64,000 nt of DNA from Clostridium cylindrosporum DSM 605 (GTDB lineage: Bacteria > Bacillota > Clostridia > Clostridiales > Caloramatoraceae): positions 186,001 through 250,000 of the forward strand of contig NZ_LFVU01000024.1 of NCBI RefSeq assembly GCF_001047375.1, in the 5' to 3' direction. A model generated the notes under the pieces. It did not search any database and had not been told where the DNA came from. It worked only from the letters and a program-made list of their open reading frames with translations. Position numbers and translations under genes: made by a program. This document shows positions 52,400 through 60,461 of the stretch, in pieces (within the stretch, counting starts at the first letter, position 1; the number at the start of each line of letters is the position of its first letter).

Positions 52400-53080
52400 C
52401 TACTTCCTTTCCAGTGACTTAATTAGCTTTATATTTGCTTTTTCATAGGTATTAAGTCCACTTTCATCTCCAGCAAAGTTAGGGTTTTCTTTGTACCAAG
52501 TTTTTGATGCAAAGTACTCTCTATACATTTCTGATTTAAATACATATCCATGTCTTGCAAATATCTCATTTCTTATAAGTGCAAGCTTGTCCTTATCAAA
52601 ACCTGAAAATTCACCTTCAGTTAGATACTTTGAGCTACTTTCTGGGATTAAGTATCCTTCATCACTATCAATATTTTTCGATTTGTTATCATCACTATAT
52701 TCCATATTGCTTGGTTTCTTATCTTCATTTACTTTATTTTGAGTAATAGTAGCTGTATTATTTTCACCTTTAGAACCTGAACCTGCTATCAGCTTATAAC
52801 CTATAAAGCCAGAAGTACATGCTAGAACTAAAACTACCGCAACTATACTTAAAACCTTTATTACCTTACTTCCATCATTCACTTCCTCATAACTGTGAAC
52901 ATTATGTTCCTTATAACTTTGTCCTTTATTACTGCTCATTTTCATAGTAGACTCAATATCTCTATCTGAATACCTTGCTTCTTCTCTCACTTTATCTGAA
53001 GTTCTTCTTATAGGGGTTCCGCATTTATTGCAAAACTTTTCTTGGTCCTTGCTTTTTGACCCACAGTTAGTACAATACAT
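52400..53080 (-). CDS. Zinc-ribbon, membrane helix and YARHG domain protein
   Basis: 226 residues: an N-terminal double-knuckle zinc ribbon (CTNC at 3-6, CNKC at 17-20), a polar linker, one membrane helix (about 73-95), then a Ser/Asn-rich stalk and a C-terminal YARHG domain (about 160-225, with LIRNEIFARHGYVFKSEMY and TWYKENPNF). YARHG domains are extracellular and often occur in envelope proteins. Co-transcription with the amidase suggests that it senses or positions wall hydrolysis. AAGGAGGAG precedes the ATG. Confidence 0.88.
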   Translation of the reverse strand: MYCTNCGSKSKDQEKFCNKCGTPIRRTSDKVREEARYSDRDIESTMKMSSNKGQSYKEHNVHSYEEVNDGSKVIKVLSIVAVVLVLACTSGFIGYKLIAGSGSKGENNTATITQNKVNEDKKPSNMEYSDDNKSKNIDSDEGYLIPESSSKYLTEGEFSGFDKDKLALIRNEIFARHGYVFKSEMYREYFASKTWYKENPNFAGDESGLNTYEKANIKLIKSLERK

Positions 53081-53268
53081 ATTTTCTCCTCCTTGTATAT
53101 AATAAAAAGAGAATTAAACCTTATAGCTTAATCCTCCTTATATTATCCTAGAAAAAGTTACATATATCAATAATATCTACAATACTTCTTATATTAGTCA
53201 TTTATTATTCCTATAATTCTTTACAAATATATTCTTAATTCCTATTAGTATATTCTACATTTTTCTAC

Positions 53269-53274
53269 TATAAT
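53269..53274 (+). promoter_or_regulatory. -10 box of the ECF S-component gene
   Basis: TATAAT at 53269-53274, with a poor -35 (TTAGTA at 53245-53250, 18-base spacer), 40 bases before the ATG. I see no riboswitch fold between it and the gene. Confidence 0.4.
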
Positions 53275-53313
53275 CTCAATGTATAAAGTACAACATGAGA
53301 AAGGAGAACTATT

Positions 53314-53879
53314 ATGCAGGCTAAAAAAACCACTATTATGGTATTTTGTGGAATTGCCATAGCATTAAACATTGCACTTGGAACTGTTGCAAGTAGTCTT
53401 AAATTACCTGTATACCTAGATGTTATAGGTACAATATTTATTGCTGTATACTATGGGCCATATTATGGTGCAGTAACAGGAGGTCTTACAAATTTTCTTT
53501 GGGGATTTATTCTTGGACCAAAAACTATTCCATTCTTAATAGTTAGTGTAGCAGTAGGACTTATCGTCGGATTTATAAGTAGAAAATTTGAATTTAAAAT
53601 GATAACTGCAATTTAACAGGACTTATATTGAGTATTGTATGCCCATTAATAGGGACTCCTATAGGGGTATGGGTATATGGTGGCCTTAGTGGCACAGGAT
53701 TTGATTTCTTATTTTTATGGTTACAAAAATCAGGCCAAGACATCTTTGTATCTTCATTTATAGCAAAAGTAACAGGTAACTTTTTAGATAAGATTATTTC
53801 TTGCTTAATAGTATATTTTATTGTTAATGCAATGCCAAATATGTATAAACCAAGTAAAGATAATAATATCGCTGTATAA
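53314..53879 (+). pseudogene. ECF transporter S component, frameshifted
   Basis: The first frame encodes 100 residues (MQAKKTTIMVFCGIAIALN, then four helices with the GTIFIAVYYGPYYGAVTGG block typical of ECF S components) and stops at TAA 53614. The continuation is in another frame from about 53618: TGLILSIVCPLIGTPIGVWV up to NAMPNMYKPSKDNN, ending 53879. Adding one T in the sequence AATTTAAC at 53610-53617 restores one frame of about 188 residues, the normal length. S components bind a vitamin or other small substrate and join the EcfAA'T module. Either a real one-base deletion or a sequencing error. Confidence 0.8.
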
Positions 53880-53885
53880 ATAACT

Positions 53886-53925
53886 AAGCTGATGGCAAAT
53901 ATAAGTTGTCATCAGCTTTTCTTTA
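53886..53925 (+). terminator. Terminator after the ECF S-component gene
   Basis: AAGCTGATGGCAA (53886-53898) pairs with TTGTCATCAGCTT (53906-53918) with one mismatch, then TTCTTT. Confidence 0.8.
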
Positions 53926-53970
53926 TATATTTTCTTATTACTATCTAATTCCAAGGCATGCTCAAGTTAT

Positions 53971-54525
53971 CTATTTAAATAATTTATTTTTTATATCCTC
54001 AATTGACCTTACCATATCATCCTCAAGCAAAGCTACGAAGGGTATGTCTAATCCTTTTTCATTTAAAATAGACTTTAACTCCTCAATAAACACGCCTTCT
54101 TCATTAACCATTTTCAAGGTATCGATGCATTCTTTATAGTTTTCTATACATGAGAACTCTCCACCAAAGTTTCCTCTATATGTTAAATTAACTCCACAGC
54201 TCGGACTACCATCTATCCCTACAACTCCAAGAACATCGTAGCCATTATCCATGTAATTTTTAACCTGATTTACTGTAGGCTCAAGTATTATCCTACATTG
54301 CTCCCTAAAAAATGGAGTATCAAATTGATCCTTTACATGTCCCCATCTTTTGATTCCATACACATGCATTTCTGGGCATGGAAGTTGGATTACTCCAACA
54401 TCTTCACTATGTAATATATCAACTAAATTCTTAATCATTGATTTAAATGTACTTAATCCCTCAACCTTTGAATTACAGTTTAAGATGCAATGACAAAGTA
54501 GGATTATTTTTCTGCCTCTTTCCAT
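53971..54525 (-). CDS. TudS-related putative desulfidase (CD3072-like)
   Basis: About 184 residues related to TudS, a [4Fe-4S] enzyme that removes sulfur from thiouracil. Cys appear at the expected three zones: LLCHCILNCNSK near the N-terminus, QLPCPEMHVYG in the middle and GSPSCGVNLTY. Start: ATG 54525, with GAGGTG five bases upstream, inside the end of the oxidoreductase gene (22-base overlap), so the two are translationally coupled. The substrate is unknown. The call rests on the C...C...SPSCG pattern and the CHCxLN start. Confidence 0.82.
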   Translation of the reverse strand: MERGRKIILLCHCILNCNSKVEGLSTFKSMIKNLVDILHSEDVGVIQLPCPEMHVYGIKRWGHVKDQFDTPFFREQCRIILEPTVNQVKNYMDNGYDVLGVVGIDGSPSCGVNLTYRGNFGGEFSCIENYKECIDTLKMVNEEGVFIEELKSILNEKGLDIPFVALLEDDMVRSIEDIKNKLFK

Positions 54526-56633
54526 TTTTTCACCTCGCAAAGTAGTGCTTTATAAACAGGGAATCCTGATATAGGGTCTCTATTATCTATATTTATTAAC
54601 TTATTTGTATTTGCAAGTCTCCAGCTTTTCTTTTGAGTAGGGTTTCCTCCACCCATATTAACTTCAACTCCACCGTTTTTCATATCACTTGATACATTAG
54701 CGTAAAACACAACTTCTCCATATTTGGTTTTAACTAACACTTTATCTCCATCCTCTATGCTGCGTCTTTTAGCCTCATCTAAACTTATCATAACCTCTGG
54801 ATTTGGTTGATACTTTAAAAGCCCTGGTATATTAAGATGTTGAGATCGAAATGTGTTTTGGATTCTAGCACCTGTATTTAGAACTAGGGGATACTCTTTA
54901 TGTACATCAGGTGTACTTATAGGGCTCTCAATAGGTTCAACATATTTAGGTAGTCCATCATATCCGTAGCTTTTAAGTAACTGTGACTTTATTTCTAGCT
55001 TTCCTGATGGGGTATCAAATCCAGATTTTCCATCCTCTCTAAGCTTTCCTGATTGGTATTTTTTATAATGAATTTCTGGCTTCGGTAGCTCAAATCCATT
55101 GGGATTCTCATTTAGCGCCCTTATTATGTTTGGCGCCTTTGCAAATGCCATTTCAAAAAGCTCATTTTCATCCCTTGGATAAAGTTTTCCATATCCTAGT
55201 CTTTTAGCTATTTCATGTAGGATGTAAAGATCATTTCTCGCTTCCCCTATAGGCTCTATTATTCTCTCCCTTTTTAGTATGAGTCCTGGATAGGTAACAT
55301 ATGATTCATCCTCATAATGTGTCGTTGAAGGAAGTACTACATCAGCATATAGTGCATCCTTTGTCATAAATCTATCTACAACACATAGGAAATCTAATTC
55401 TCGAAGGGCCTCTTCATACTTTTCTGGATTAGGGTAAGATGTTAATATTGATGAACCTATATTTAAAAGTGCCTTAATTTTGTATGGGTCCCCATTTAGA
55501 ACTGCATTTGGAAACTCCATAAAATGAGCCCCTCCTACAAGTTCATAAAATAATGGATATTTATCTGCTCCAATTGGCTTAACCCTAGGCTTTTCACATT
55601 TAAACTCCTTTATAGTTGGATTAGCCTTAGGACTTATTAATAGTCCCCCTTTAACATCAAGGTTCCCAGTTAAAGCCCATAATATATAAAGGGCTCTTAT
55701 ACATTGAACTCCACAGTTTGAATATTCAAGTCCTGTATATGTAACTATAGCAGCATTATTTGCTGTAGCTATTTCACGTGCAAGGGAATATATATCTTCC
55801 TTTTCTATTCCTGTTATTTTACTTACCCTATCCAGGGTAAATTCCTGTACATAATCTACAAGTTCCTTAAATCCATATGTATAGTTTTCTACGAAATCTA
55901 TATCATATAATTTTTCATCTATTATTATTTTTATAATAGAAAGTATTAAAGCACCATCTGTACCTGAACGTACTGGTATGTATTTATCTGCTCTTTTTGC
56001 TATGTCACTTTTATAATGGTCTATGGCTATTATTCTAGTACCTTTCTCTTTTGCCTTAAGAACTCTTTTAAATGTAAACTGTGGAGAATCCGTGGATGGA
56101 TTTGCTCCCCAAACAACTAATAAATTCGTGTTTTCTATATCTGGAGTAAGCCTTGCTCCCATAATGCCATATGTAGTCATAGGAGCAATAACTCCAAATG
56201 AGTTATAACAAACAGACCCTACACTTGCCATATTAGGTGAACCTAAGGGTTCAAATATTCCCGCTGTAGGACCTGTTAGAAAATCACGTGCAGAATGCTC
56301 GAAAACTCCTCTACCTGTATGGCTCATAACCGACTCTGGTCCATACTTTTTGCTAATATCTTTAATACTCTTTCCTATATAGTCTAATGCTTCTTCCCAG
56401 GAAGATTCACGAAATTTTCCTTCTCCCTTTTCTCCACTACGAATAAGGGGTTTTTTAATCCTATCATTAGAATAAACAACATCCTTAGAATGTTTTCCTC
56501 TTAAACATAGGGAAGAAAATCTTGCTCCCTTTAATGGTTTTACATCGGATATCTTACCATTTTCAATTTCCACTTCAACTTGACATCCTCCTGGACATAC
56601 TCCACATATACCTTGCTTTATTTTTGTATTCAT
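54504..56633 (-). CDS. Molybdopterin-dependent oxidoreductase (DMSO reductase family)
   Basis: 709 residues. A [4Fe-4S] domain at the N-terminus has C-G-V-C-P-G-G-C (Cys10, 13, 17) and Cys43. Molybdopterin-binding domains follow, with VGSVCYNSFG (Cys142, a possible Mo/W ligand), LLVVWGANPSTDSP (about 179-192) and, at the C-terminus, the MopB ligand-binding beta barrel (QHLNIPGLLKYQPNPEV onwards). No Tat signal is present, so it is cytoplasmic. No membrane or iron-sulfur partner subunit is adjacent. The only partner is the overlapping TudS-like gene, hinting at sulfur or thio-base chemistry. Substrate unknown; formate, polysulfide and acetylene-hydratase-like relatives are possible. Confidence 0.9.
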   Translation of the reverse strand: MNTKIKQGICGVCPGGCQVEVEIENGKISDVKPLKGARFSSLCLRGKHSKDVVYSNDRIKKPLIRSGEKGEGKFRESSWEEALDYIGKSIKDISKKYGPESVMSHTGRGVFEHSARDFLTGPTAGIFEPLGSPNMASVGSVCYNSFGVIAPMTTYGIMGARLTPDIENTNLLVVWGANPSTDSPQFTFKRVLKAKEKGTRIIAIDHYKSDIAKRADKYIPVRSGTDGALILSIIKIIIDEKLYDIDFVENYTYGFKELVDYVQEFTLDRVSKITGIEKEDIYSLAREIATANNAAIVTYTGLEYSNCGVQCIRALYILWALTGNLDVKGGLLISPKANPTIKEFKCEKPRVKPIGADKYPLFYELVGGAHFMEFPNAVLNGDPYKIKALLNIGSSILTSYPNPEKYEEALRELDFLCVVDRFMTKDALYADVVLPSTTHYEDESYVTYPGLILKRERIIEPIGEARNDLYILHEIAKRLGYGKLYPRDENELFEMAFAKAPNIIRALNENPNGFELPKPEIHYKKYQSGKLREDGKSGFDTPSGKLEIKSQLLKSYGYDGLPKYVEPIESPISTPDVHKEYPLVLNTGARIQNTFRSQHLNIPGLLKYQPNPEVMISLDEAKRRSIEDGDKVLVKTKYGEVVFYANVSSDMKNGGVEVNMGGGNPTQKKSWRLANTNKLINIDNRDPISGFPVYKALLCEVKKWKEAEK

Positions 56634-56828
56634 GAAGATACTCCTTTCAAAAACTTATTTAAATTATATAAGATACTACCTTAAGTATATTATTCTACAA
56701 AGTATTTACATTTCTATCTTATCATTACTAAATATTCAATGTATAATAGATAAAACATTTAAAAAGTTATAATTCTATAATATTTATCTATAAACTTAAT
56801 CAGTTCATTACTACTAGATAAACTAATA

Positions 56829-56862
56829 AAAGCCTAGGCAGGATACTTCCTACTTAGGCTTC
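56829..56862 (-). terminator. Terminator after the alanyl-tRNA editing gene
   Basis: AAAGCCTAGGCAGGA pairs with TCCTACTTAGGCTT (to 56862), two mismatches; on the minus strand TTTTATT follows. It lies 18 bases after the stop at 56880. Confidence 0.8.
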
Positions 56863-56879
56863 ATAATCTTAAAAGCAAT

Positions 56880-58097
56880 TTATAAATTGTCTCTTAATCT
56901 TCTTAATGCATAATCAAGGGCATTATCTACATTGTTAATTCCCTTTCCTGCACCCTGTGCTAGATTGGCATTTCCGCCGCCTTTTCCATCTACTAAGGTT
57001 ATTGCATCCTTAAGTAGATCATTCATACTAACTTTCTTAATGTTCTTAGATGATGTAAATATAACACTAACCTTATCCTCATTTATAGATGCAAATAATA
57101 TAATTCTATTATCCTCTTCTATAAGCTTTGAAGCAAGCTTACTTAGATGTTTAGCATCTTCTCCATTATAAACCTTCTTTATAACATTAATATCTCCAAG
57201 GCTTTCTCCACTATCAATAAGTTCCTTAATCTGATAACTAGATAACTCATTTTTAAGCTTCTTATTCTCTTCATTTAAATTTCTGCTACCATTTATAATA
57301 TTATTAACTGTATTAACTATACTGTCTTCCCCAGCATTTAATATACTACTAATCTCACGAACAATCTTCTCTTTATTGAATAGGTCTTCTATTGCCCTCT
57401 TACCTGCAACATATTCAATTCTAGTGTTTCCCTTATTCTTTTCCCATCTTTTTATCTTAATTAATTGAAGTTCTATGGTATTTCTTGGGTGAATTCCACA
57501 ACAAGCATTTATATCTAAATCCTCTATTTTAACAACCCTTATCTCCTCATTAGTCTTTGGTAGGTCCCGTCTTAGCTTTAATTTCTTAAGCTCCTGCTTA
57601 GATGGTGAGAAACTATCAACTACTAATCCCTTTATAATAGCATCGTTAGCAAGCTTTTCAGCCTCATGGATTTTATCCTCTTCTAGAAATCCAATTATAT
57701 CAACTGTACTTATTTCATTACCTAGATGAAATCCTACAGTGTTAGAATTAAAATACTCATAAAAACATCCTGAAAGAACATGTTGTGCTAGATGCTGCTG
57801 CATTCCATCAAGTCTTCTTTCCCAGTTTATAGTACACTTTAATTTCTCTTTTCTCTTAAGGTTAGTCTCTAGAACATGGAATATAACTCCATCCTCCTCA
57901 TAAACCTCCTTAACCTCTATACCTTCTATAACTCCAGTATCACAGGGCTGTCCTCCCCCTCCTGGGAAAAATGTTGTTTTATCTAATGCTACATGAAAGT
58001 CTCCGTTTTTCTCCACAACATTAATAGCATTTGCTTTGAATTCCTTTAAATATCTATCTTCATAATATAACTTCTCTGTTTTACTCAAGTTTATCAT
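56880..58097 (-). CDS. Alanyl-tRNA editing protein (AlaX-L, DHHA1-containing)
   Basis: About 405 residues. A free-standing editing module: N-terminal AlaRS-like beta barrel (TTFFPGGGGQPCDTG, about 41-55), the editing site H-L-A-Q-H (about 102-106) with C-C-G-I-H further on, a coiled region (about 240-300) and a C-terminal DHHA1 domain ending DGKGGGNANLAQGAG. It hydrolyses Ser or Gly wrongly attached to tRNA-Ala. Start ATG 58097 is preferred since GAGGAAGG lies just upstream; an earlier in-frame ATG (58124) has no ribosome site. Single-gene unit. Confidence 0.9.
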   Translation of the reverse strand: MINLSKTEKLYYEDRYLKEFKANAINVVEKNGDFHVALDKTTFFPGGGGQPCDTGVIEGIEVKEVYEEDGVIFHVLETNLKRKEKLKCTINWERRLDGMQQHLAQHVLSGCFYEYFNSNTVGFHLGNEISTVDIIGFLEEDKIHEAEKLANDAIIKGLVVDSFSPSKQELKKLKLRRDLPKTNEEIRVVKIEDLDINACCGIHPRNTIELQLIKIKRWEKNKGNTRIEYVAGKRAIEDLFNKEKIVREISSILNAGEDSIVNTVNNIINGSRNLNEENKKLKNELSSYQIKELIDSGESLGDINVIKKVYNGEDAKHLSKLASKLIEEDNRIILFASINEDKVSVIFTSSKNIKKVSMNDLLKDAITLVDGKGGGNANLAQGAGKGINNVDNALDYALRRLRDNL

Positions 58098-58228
58098 TCC
58101 TTCCTCATATGCCTTATTATACATTAACAGACTTCTAAGAATATATAATTAATCATTAAAGCATTTTCATCACTTTTTATTATTATAGGCAAAAAATAGA
58201 TTTATATTTTGCAAGGATTTATCTAAAA

Positions 58229-59065
58229 TTAGTTATATTCTAGAACAAGCCCTACTCCTACTTCCTTTACATCACATACATTTGATAACTCTATTTTGGA
58301 CTTTAAATCTGTACAGTGACATGGATGCATAACCTTAATATTATTATCTTTAATGTACTTACATGTATAGTCAATTACATCCTTTTTAGGACTCAGCAAA
58401 TGAAAACCACCAATTACATCAGCTACTCTATTATCTTTACATACTTTCTTAGCATATTCAATTATGTTACATATTCCTGAATGTGCACATCCAGTTATTA
58501 TAACCAGTCCCTTAGAAGACTTGTACACTAGTGCAGAATCATCAAGTAAATAATCATCTACTTCTCCACTTTTCATTTTAACCTTACCTATAGGAGTTTT
58601 ATTTTCTACATTATTACTTCTTTCTATTTCTCCAAGGTAAATTAGTTTACTTGTTACCCAAATAGGGTCAGCACTAAGCTTTAAATTAAAATGTTTAATT
58701 AATGTATCCTTAGAAATTAAAGATCCTATATTTTGATTATTATGCCTCTTATCTAGAAATGAGTTTGGATGTGCTATCATCTCAGGCTTTGTATAGCTTG
58801 TTCCTTCAATAGTATATTCAGAATAATGGTTAATCAAATGGGATAACCCCCATGTGTGGTCAATATGACCGTGTGAAATTGCTATATAATCAATTTTCTT
58901 AAGATCTATGTTCATTTTCATACTATTTTTTAAAAATATATCAGAATATCCAACATCAAACAAAATACTTTGTCCCTCTTCTTCAATATAGAAAGAAAGA
59001 CCTGGTTCACCTGAAAAGTATCTATCAATATATGTATTATTATCTACAACTACAGTTAACTTCAT
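58229..59065 (-). CDS. MBL fold metallo-hydrolase
   Basis: 278 residues of the metallo-beta-lactamase superfamily. The HxHxDH motif is present as SHGHIDHTWGL (about 63-73), with GCAHSGICNII (about 192-202) carrying the next His, and MHPCHCTD near the C-terminus. The opening VDNNTYIDRYFSGEPGLSFYI and LFDVGYSD are typical of the branch named after the 7,8-dihydropterin-6-methyl aminobenzene phosphate synthase. The true substrate is not predictable. AAGGTAGGG precedes the ATG at 59065. Confidence 0.88.
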   Translation of the reverse strand: MKLTVVVDNNTYIDRYFSGEPGLSFYIEEEGQSILFDVGYSDIFLKNSMKMNIDLKKIDYIAISHGHIDHTWGLSHLINHYSEYTIEGTSYTKPEMIAHPNSFLDKRHNNQNIGSLISKDTLIKHFNLKLSADPIWVTSKLIYLGEIERSNNVENKTPIGKVKMKSGEVDDYLLDDSALVYKSSKGLVIITGCAHSGICNIIEYAKKVCKDNRVADVIGGFHLLSPKKDVIDYTCKYIKDNNIKVMHPCHCTDLKSKIELSNVCDVKEVGVGLVLEYN

Positions 59066-59102
59066 ATCTTACCCTACCTTTTAGTATTTATATCATTATA
59101 TC

Positions 59103-59136
59103 AAAAAAAGACCTAGAAAATCTCAAGGTCTTTTTA
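59103..59136. terminator. Terminator between DUF2089 operon and MBL gene
   Basis: AAAAGACCT pairs with AGGTCTTTT (59106-59133 region) around a 13-base loop, flanked by A-runs and T-runs. On the minus strand a T-run follows, 12 bases after the last operon gene. Confidence 0.75.
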
Positions 59137-59147
59137 TAAATATATAA

Positions 59148-59420
59148 CTACACTTTTACTAAAACATAGCTACCATCTTTTCCTTCTACTTCAACAAGTG
59201 TTAATCCCTTATATCCCTTTAATTCCTTTAAGGCATATGCAATCATATCCATATCTAATGCATTTAGTATCTCATTTGCCTTTTGTGCACTTTCGTCCTT
59301 CATATTACTATTATTCAAACACTTTTGTATGAATTTAGTTAATCGAACCCCACTAGTTAGAATAAACATAGGTACTGGTATACTTAAATTAATACTTTTA
59401 TTCCTTATTACTACCTTCAT
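59148..59420 (-). CDS. Small protein of the DUF2089 operon, unknown
   Basis: 90 residues. The N-terminal part (VVIRNKSINLSIPVPMFIL, about 3-21) resembles the VRVNLPVPVITSIL segment of the adjacent 125-residue protein (about 59-72), so the two share a domain. The C-terminal part (GLTLVEVEGKDGSYVLVKV) is a beta strand pair, similar in position to the EIVTVDSSKGDKVRVVVE end of the neighbour. It therefore looks like a shortened paralog lacking the N-terminal helix region. It starts eight bases after that gene. No function known. Confidence 0.72.
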   Translation of the reverse strand: MKVVIRNKSINLSIPVPMFILTSGVRLTKFIQKCLNNSNMKDESAQKANEILNALDMDMIAYALKELKGYKGLTLVEVEGKDGSYVLVKV

Positions 59421-59428
59421 TGCACTAC

Positions 59429-59806
59429 CTACTCAACTACAACTCTAACTTTATCGCCTTTACTTGAATCAACTGTCACTATTTCTCCTAGTGTTTCGTT
59501 TTCTAAGGCAGATATAATTGCTACTGATAGGGCTTCAAAGTCAATCCCCTCAACATATTCATTTTTAATAGGTAGTTTACCAGTTGCTCTAAGTATAGAT
59601 GTAATTACCGGAACAGGTAAATTAACTCTTACATTATCTCCATCGATAGACTCAACTAATACCCTAAGCATTCTTTCACTGTACTTCTTTAGTGTAAGTT
59701 CTGCACCATGCTTTTCATACATTGCTTCAATAAGATCCGAGCCCTTTTCTATATCTAGCTTTCCCTCTTTAACCATAGATAGTACCCTTTGTAATTCTTC
59801 TCTCAT
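59429..59806 (-). CDS. SHOCT-like domain protein of the DUF2089 operon
   Basis: 125 residues. The N-terminus (MREELQRVLSMVKEGKLDIEKGSDLIEAMY) reads as a SHOCT-like helix pair, a small domain often involved in oligomerisation. The C-terminal 70 residues contain LRVLVESIDGDNVRVNLPVP and a final beta segment also found in the next gene. AGGAGGG precedes the ATG. It follows the DUF2089 regulator by 14 bases. In related genomes such trios are common; the function is not known to me, a stress or envelope role would be inference. Confidence 0.78.
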   Translation of the reverse strand: MREELQRVLSMVKEGKLDIEKGSDLIEAMYEKHGAELTLKKYSERMLRVLVESIDGDNVRVNLPVPVITSILRATGKLPIKNEYVEGIDFEALSVAIISALENETLGEIVTVDSSKGDKVRVVVE

Positions 59807-59820
59807 TTCAATTCCCTCCT

Positions 59821-60189
59821 TTAATCCTTCAATCTTTTCACTGCTTCCTCTGGAGAAACTTCTCCCTTTTCTAATGCATCTATTATGTCCCTTGTAGAAC
59901 CTGTATTTACTACATCCTTAGTATTCTTACCTCCAAGAGAGCTTATAACTTCATCAAGCTTCGCTCTAACTGTTGGATATGATATTCCCATTTCCTTCTC
60001 AACGTCCTTAATACTCCCTCTGCATTTTACAAAAACCTCTATAAATTTAAGTTCTTCATTATTTAAATACTGAAATCTTGAAAACTCAAAATCATTCTCT
60101 ATAGTAGTTCTACATTCATTACATTGAAGTTTCTTTATTTTTAACTTACCCCTACATACAGGGCATATTGTAATTGCTTTATATGTCAT
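59821..60189 (-). CDS. DUF2089 family putative regulator
   Basis: 122 residues: a zinc ribbon (CPVC at 9-12, CNEC at 23-26), a helical HTH-like region (ELKFIEVFVKCRGSIKDVEKEMGISYPTVRAKLDEVI, about 46-82), in the style of sigma-70 region 4, and a short C-terminal SHOCT-like helix (EKGEVSPEEAVKRLKD). The recognition-helix look of MGISYPTVRAKLD supports DNA binding. It is the first gene of a three-gene unit; its promoter carries an 8-base-arm palindrome (60218-60236), probably its own operator. Confidence 0.88.
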   Translation of the reverse strand: MTYKAITICPVCRGKLKIKKLQCNECRTTIENDFEFSRFQYLNNEELKFIEVFVKCRGSIKDVEKEMGISYPTVRAKLDEVISSLGGKNTKDVVNTGSTRDIIDALEKGEVSPEEAVKRLKD

Positions 60190-60212
60190 TTTATTCCTCC
60201 TAGTACTTTTAT

Positions 60213-60239
60213 ATTATACTTGTTTTATAAACAAGTCAA
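60213..60239 (-). promoter_or_regulatory. Promoter and palindromic operator of the DUF2089 operon
   Basis: On the minus strand TTGACT (60234-60239), a 15-base spacer and TATAAT (60213-60218), followed by AGGAGG and the ATG at 60189. A perfect palindrome ACTTGTTT-TAT-AAACAAGT (60218-60236) fills the spacer, an ideal position for a repressor. Confidence 0.7.
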
Positions 60240-60461
60240 CACAATATATTAATATCTTTAATATTAATATCAATTATATCAATGTATTTTTTAATATAAC
60301 ATTAATATAATTCATTTATACATTAACTATATTAATATATATTATTATCTTTATAATTCATAATTATATATCTTTTCAGTTAAGTCGTTATTCTTTATAG
60401 ATTATTTCGCTTTTAAAATATATTATTGTATTATACTATATTTAAATCTGAGGTGATTATT

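Noticed and set aside
53275-53313. Vitamin riboswitch ahead of the ECF S component
   Set aside because: Only 39 bases separate the -10 box from the start codon, too short for a known aptamer.
54504-56633. Possible selenoprotein at the Mo-ligand position
   Set aside because: The position (residue 142) is a normal Cys codon and no in-frame TGA is present.
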